Assembly (NCBI GenBank): GCA_030040455.1
Contig: JASHTR010000333.1
Coordinates: 1 to 7,012, forward strand
Direction: 5' to 3'
From: Terriglobia bacterium
Lineage (GTDB): Bacteria > Acidobacteriota > Terriglobia > UBA7540
Length of the DNA stretch: 7,012 nt
Below, in pieces: positions 5,403 to 7,012 of the stretch. Numbering within the stretch: the stretch's first letter is position 1; every line of letters begins with the position of its first letter. The notes beneath the pieces are model-generated. The model was not told the origin of the DNA. It worked only from the letters and a program-made list of their open reading frames with translations, and made no database searches. Made by a program: the position numbers and the translations under genes.

Positions 5403-5910
5403 AACCCCTGCTTTCCCTGTTTCTCGCCTCTTGTCTCTCGTCACTTCTCACTGTAGTTTTGCGCGAAAGCATTGTCAAGATATTGCGCAACTCACGCTCG
5501 ACGAATCGCAGACCGCCACCGTCGATTTCAGTCCTAAACAGGCTTTTTTGCTCGGGCAAAGGCGGGACGTCCTTGGGATTGCCTCCAAGCTGCCGGCGAG
5601 CACCTTCAGTGGTGAAGCCTTTCTCATAAAGAAGGTGCTTGATTTCGACGATGGTTTCAACATCCTTGCGCCGATAAAGACGATGGCCAGTAGGGGTCTT
5701 GGTGGGCCGTAGCATCGGAAACTCCGTTTCCCAATAACGGAGGACGTAAGGTTTGGTCTCGACGAGCTGGCTGACCTCACCGATACGAAAATAGGCCTTA
5801 TCAGGAATCGAGATAGAAGAATGATTCGCTTTCGGCGTGTGTTGAATCCTGTGATTGCGAGGCATGGATCTTGTGATCGCGGATCGCGTAGCCCAAACCC
5901 GCGCTTCCAT
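5401..5910 (-). CDS. MerR-family transcriptional regulator
   Basis: A 169-residue DNA-binding protein. The winged helix-turn-helix of the MerR family runs from about 40 to 108: YFRIGEVSQLVETKPYVLRY (helix-turn-helix), WETEFPMLRP, then the wing TPTGHRLYRRKDVE (72-85) and helices IVEIKHLLYEKGFTTEGARRQL. A short possible dimerisation helix (LRFVERELRNILTML) follows. No metal- or drug-sensing cysteines or ligand domain are seen, as in the small MerR proteins often found beside tRNA-Pro or IHF genes in this kind of genome; the target is unknown. The first 30 residues are unconserved, and Met16 (5865) is an alternative start; neither start has a good ribosome-binding site. The last 20 residues are low-complexity (E, R, S) and come from a degenerate GA-rich repeat, so the tail may be a recent extension. 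A good promoter lies at 5948-5976, and the gene is divergent from the ROK kinase. Confidence 0.88.
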   Translation of the reverse strand: MEARVWATRSAITRSMPRNHRIQHTPKANHSSISIPDKAYFRIGEVSQLVETKPYVLRYWETEFPMLRPTKTPTGHRLYRRKDVETIVEIKHLLYEKGFTTEGARRQLGGNPKDVPPLPEQKSLFRTEIDGGGLRFVERELRNILTMLSRKTTVRSDERQEARNRESRG

Positions 5911-5947
5911 ACAGTGGCTAAAGAGTCTATGCTACTCCCCCTGGGCC

Positions 5948-5976
5948 ATCTTAGAAAAACGGCAACATCGCGTCAA
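5948..5976 (-). promoter_or_regulatory. Sigma-70 promoter of the MerR gene
   Basis: On the minus strand TTGACG (5976-5971) and TAAGAT (5953-5948) are separated by exactly 17 bases. Transcription would begin near 5941, about 31 bases before the ATG at 5910. Confidence 0.55.
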
Positions 5977-5985
5977 CCCTCGCGC

Positions 5986-6019
5986 GGAAAATAATTGAAA
6001 AATGCCGCCGCGGGGCGGC
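5986..6019 (-). terminator. GC hairpin with T-rich tail, terminator-like on the minus strand
   Basis: GCCGCC and GGCGGC pair around a 4-base loop (6004-6019). Read on the minus strand they are followed by a T-rich tail (6003-5986) with TTTTT and TTTT runs. No minus-strand gene lies to the right within the window, so it may stop antisense transcription from the ROK gene before the MerR promoter, or be a leader structure seen from the other side. Confidence 0.35.
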
Positions 6020-6026
6020 CGTGGGT

Positions 6027-6032
6027 TATACT
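6027..6032 (+). promoter_or_regulatory. Candidate -10 element for the ROK kinase gene
   Basis: TATACT matches five of six -10 consensus bases, 72 bases before the ATG at 6105. No matching -35 is found because the GC hairpin occupies that place, so activation by a regulator would be needed if this is the promoter. Confidence 0.3.
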
Positions 6033-6104
6033 CTCCGGTTCGGTAGCCAGTTCGCTCGATCCACCCCAATATGCGAAATTGGAGTTCCGGTGAATGAATG
6101 ACTG

Positions 6105-7012
6105 ATGAAGGGAGAACCAGACATTAATAAGATGCGAGACCTCACGATCGGAATTGACGTTGGCGGCACCAAGATCGCTGGCGGGCTGGTCACTCAGAAA
6201 GGGCGGCTGCTCACTGCTAAAGTTGTGCCGACCCTTGCTGATAAAGGAGCCAAGAGAAGTTTCCTTCAAGTTCGACGCCTGATTGAGCGTCTGGTTCACG
6301 ACGCGGGCGGCAAGCAGAACGTTCTTGGCATTGGCCTGTGCGCGCCCGGAACGCGCGATCCCAAAACCGGCACCATCATCAATGCGCCGAATCTGCCCGG
6401 CTGGGAAAAGCTCCGGCTGGCGGAGGAGGTCGAGCGTATTTTCGGTCTGCCGGCGCGCGTGGAAAATGACGCCAATGCGGCAGGACTGGCCGAGGTACTG
6501 TTTGGCGCGGCGACGGGATATCATGATGTTTTTTACGTCACGGTCTCAACGGGCATTGGGACGGGAATCATCATCGACCGACGAATTTATCACGGCACCC
6601 GCGGGGTGGCCGGAGAAGGCGGACATGTTTCGATTGATTTCCGGAGTCCGTATCGCTGCGGTTGCGGCACGCTCGGCTGCATTGAGGCGCTGGCGTCGGG
6701 TCCGGCCATGGCGCGGCGGGCGCAGGTTCGCCTGATCGAGGAATGGTCCGTGCCCAGTCTGCTGCGTACCATGTCACGCGGCCAGTTGATGCTGATTTGC
6801 CCGGAAATGATTGCTACGGCCGCAAAGCAAGGCGACGTCATTGCGAAATCCATCCTTGACGAAACAGGGTTTTATCTTGGCGTATGGCTCGGAAGCATGA
6901 TCACGCTGCTCGATCCGGGCGCCGTCGTGATGGGTGGCGGCGTGGCGCGCATCGGCAAGCCCCTCTTTGATAAAATCCGCGAAACCATCCGCCACTCCAC
7001 GCTGAATCCCGC
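6105..7012 (+). CDS. ROK-family sugar kinase, probably glucokinase (cut by window edge)
   Basis: About 302 residues are visible and the frame runs off the right edge; most ROK kinases are 300-330 residues, so nearly all of the gene is present. The phosphate loop GIDVGGTKIAGG (16-27) binds ATP, END (120-122) holds the catalytic Asp122, STGIGTGII (148-156) is the second phosphate motif, and GEGGHVSI (170-177) with CGCGTLGCIE (185-194) gives the ROK zinc site (His174, Cys185, Cys187, Cys192). GGGVAR (277-282) closes the nucleotide site. There is no N-terminal helix-turn-helix, so it is a kinase and not a ROK repressor. Glucose is the likeliest substrate, with fructose, N-acetylglucosamine or N-acetylmannosamine possible. 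The start is unclear: ATG at 6105 and 6132 are both in frame, and the best Shine-Dalgarno (AAGGGAG, 6108-6114) lies 17 bases before the latter. Divergent from the MerR gene. Confidence 0.9.
   Translation, partial: MKGEPDINKMRDLTIGIDVGGTKIAGGLVTQKGRLLTAKVVPTLADKGAKRSFLQVRRLIERLVHDAGGKQNVLGIGLCAPGTRDPKTGTIINAPNLPGWEKLRLAEEVERIFGLPARVENDANAAGLAEVLFGAATGYHDVFYVTVSTGIGTGIIIDRRIYHGTRGVAGEGGHVSIDFRSPYRCGCGTLGCIEALASGPAMARRAQVRLIEEWSVPSLLRTMSRGQLMLICPEMIATAAKQGDVIAKSILDETGFYLGVWLGSMITLLDPGAVVMGGGVARIGKPLFDKIRETIRHSTLNP

Noticed and set aside
5973..6735. Long open frames opposite or out of frame with the ROK kinase (minus 5973-6524; plus 6283-6735)
   Set aside because: Shadows of the ROK gene, whose zinc and ATP motifs lie in the frame starting at 6105.

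Overview
The window reads as ordinary bacterial chromosome of moderately high GC content. The gene set (PilZ protein, PPi-type phosphofructokinase, M20 dipeptidase, MerR regulator next to proline tRNAs, ROK kinase, VapBC-like toxin-antitoxin genes) suits an Acidobacteriota-like soil or sediment bacterium. That placement is inference from gene style, since no taxonomic marker is present.

Layout. Bases 1-354 (minus) hold the N-terminal part of a histidine kinase cut by the window edge. A 393-bp divergent intergenic region follows, with a perfect 8+8 bp inverted repeat and, about 130 bp further on, a close match to a sigma-54 -24/-12 promoter aimed at a small PilZ (c-di-GMP receptor) gene at 748-1077. 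A second intergenic region carries a 15-bp palindrome and a sigma-70-like promoter. It leads to a phosphofructokinase (1355-2407) whose active-site residues (GGED and PKTIDND) mark it as pyrophosphate-dependent, and then to an M20 metallo-dipeptidase (2455-3834).

The most interesting stretch is 3846-5179. The 3' part of tRNA-Pro(CGG), from the first base of the anticodon loop through CCA plus 2 bp, occurs twice as a perfect 47-bp direct repeat, at 3846-3892 and inside the intact tRNA gene at 5101-5147. The 1.2 kb between is a miniature genomic island without an integrase. It carries a DUF433 antitoxin and DUF5615 PIN-like toxin pair, preceded by broken antitoxin-like reading frames. It appears to have entered the tRNA by site-specific recombination, displacing the original tRNA 3' end to a position just behind the dipeptidase gene.

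Beyond the island lie tRNA-Pro(CGG), tRNA-Pro(GGG) and a MerR-family regulator, all on the minus strand, with a good promoter for the regulator. The window ends in a divergently transcribed ROK-family sugar kinase (6105 to the edge), probably a glucokinase. Together with the PPi-dependent phosphofructokinase it suggests a glycolysis that saves ATP at the phosphofructokinase step.
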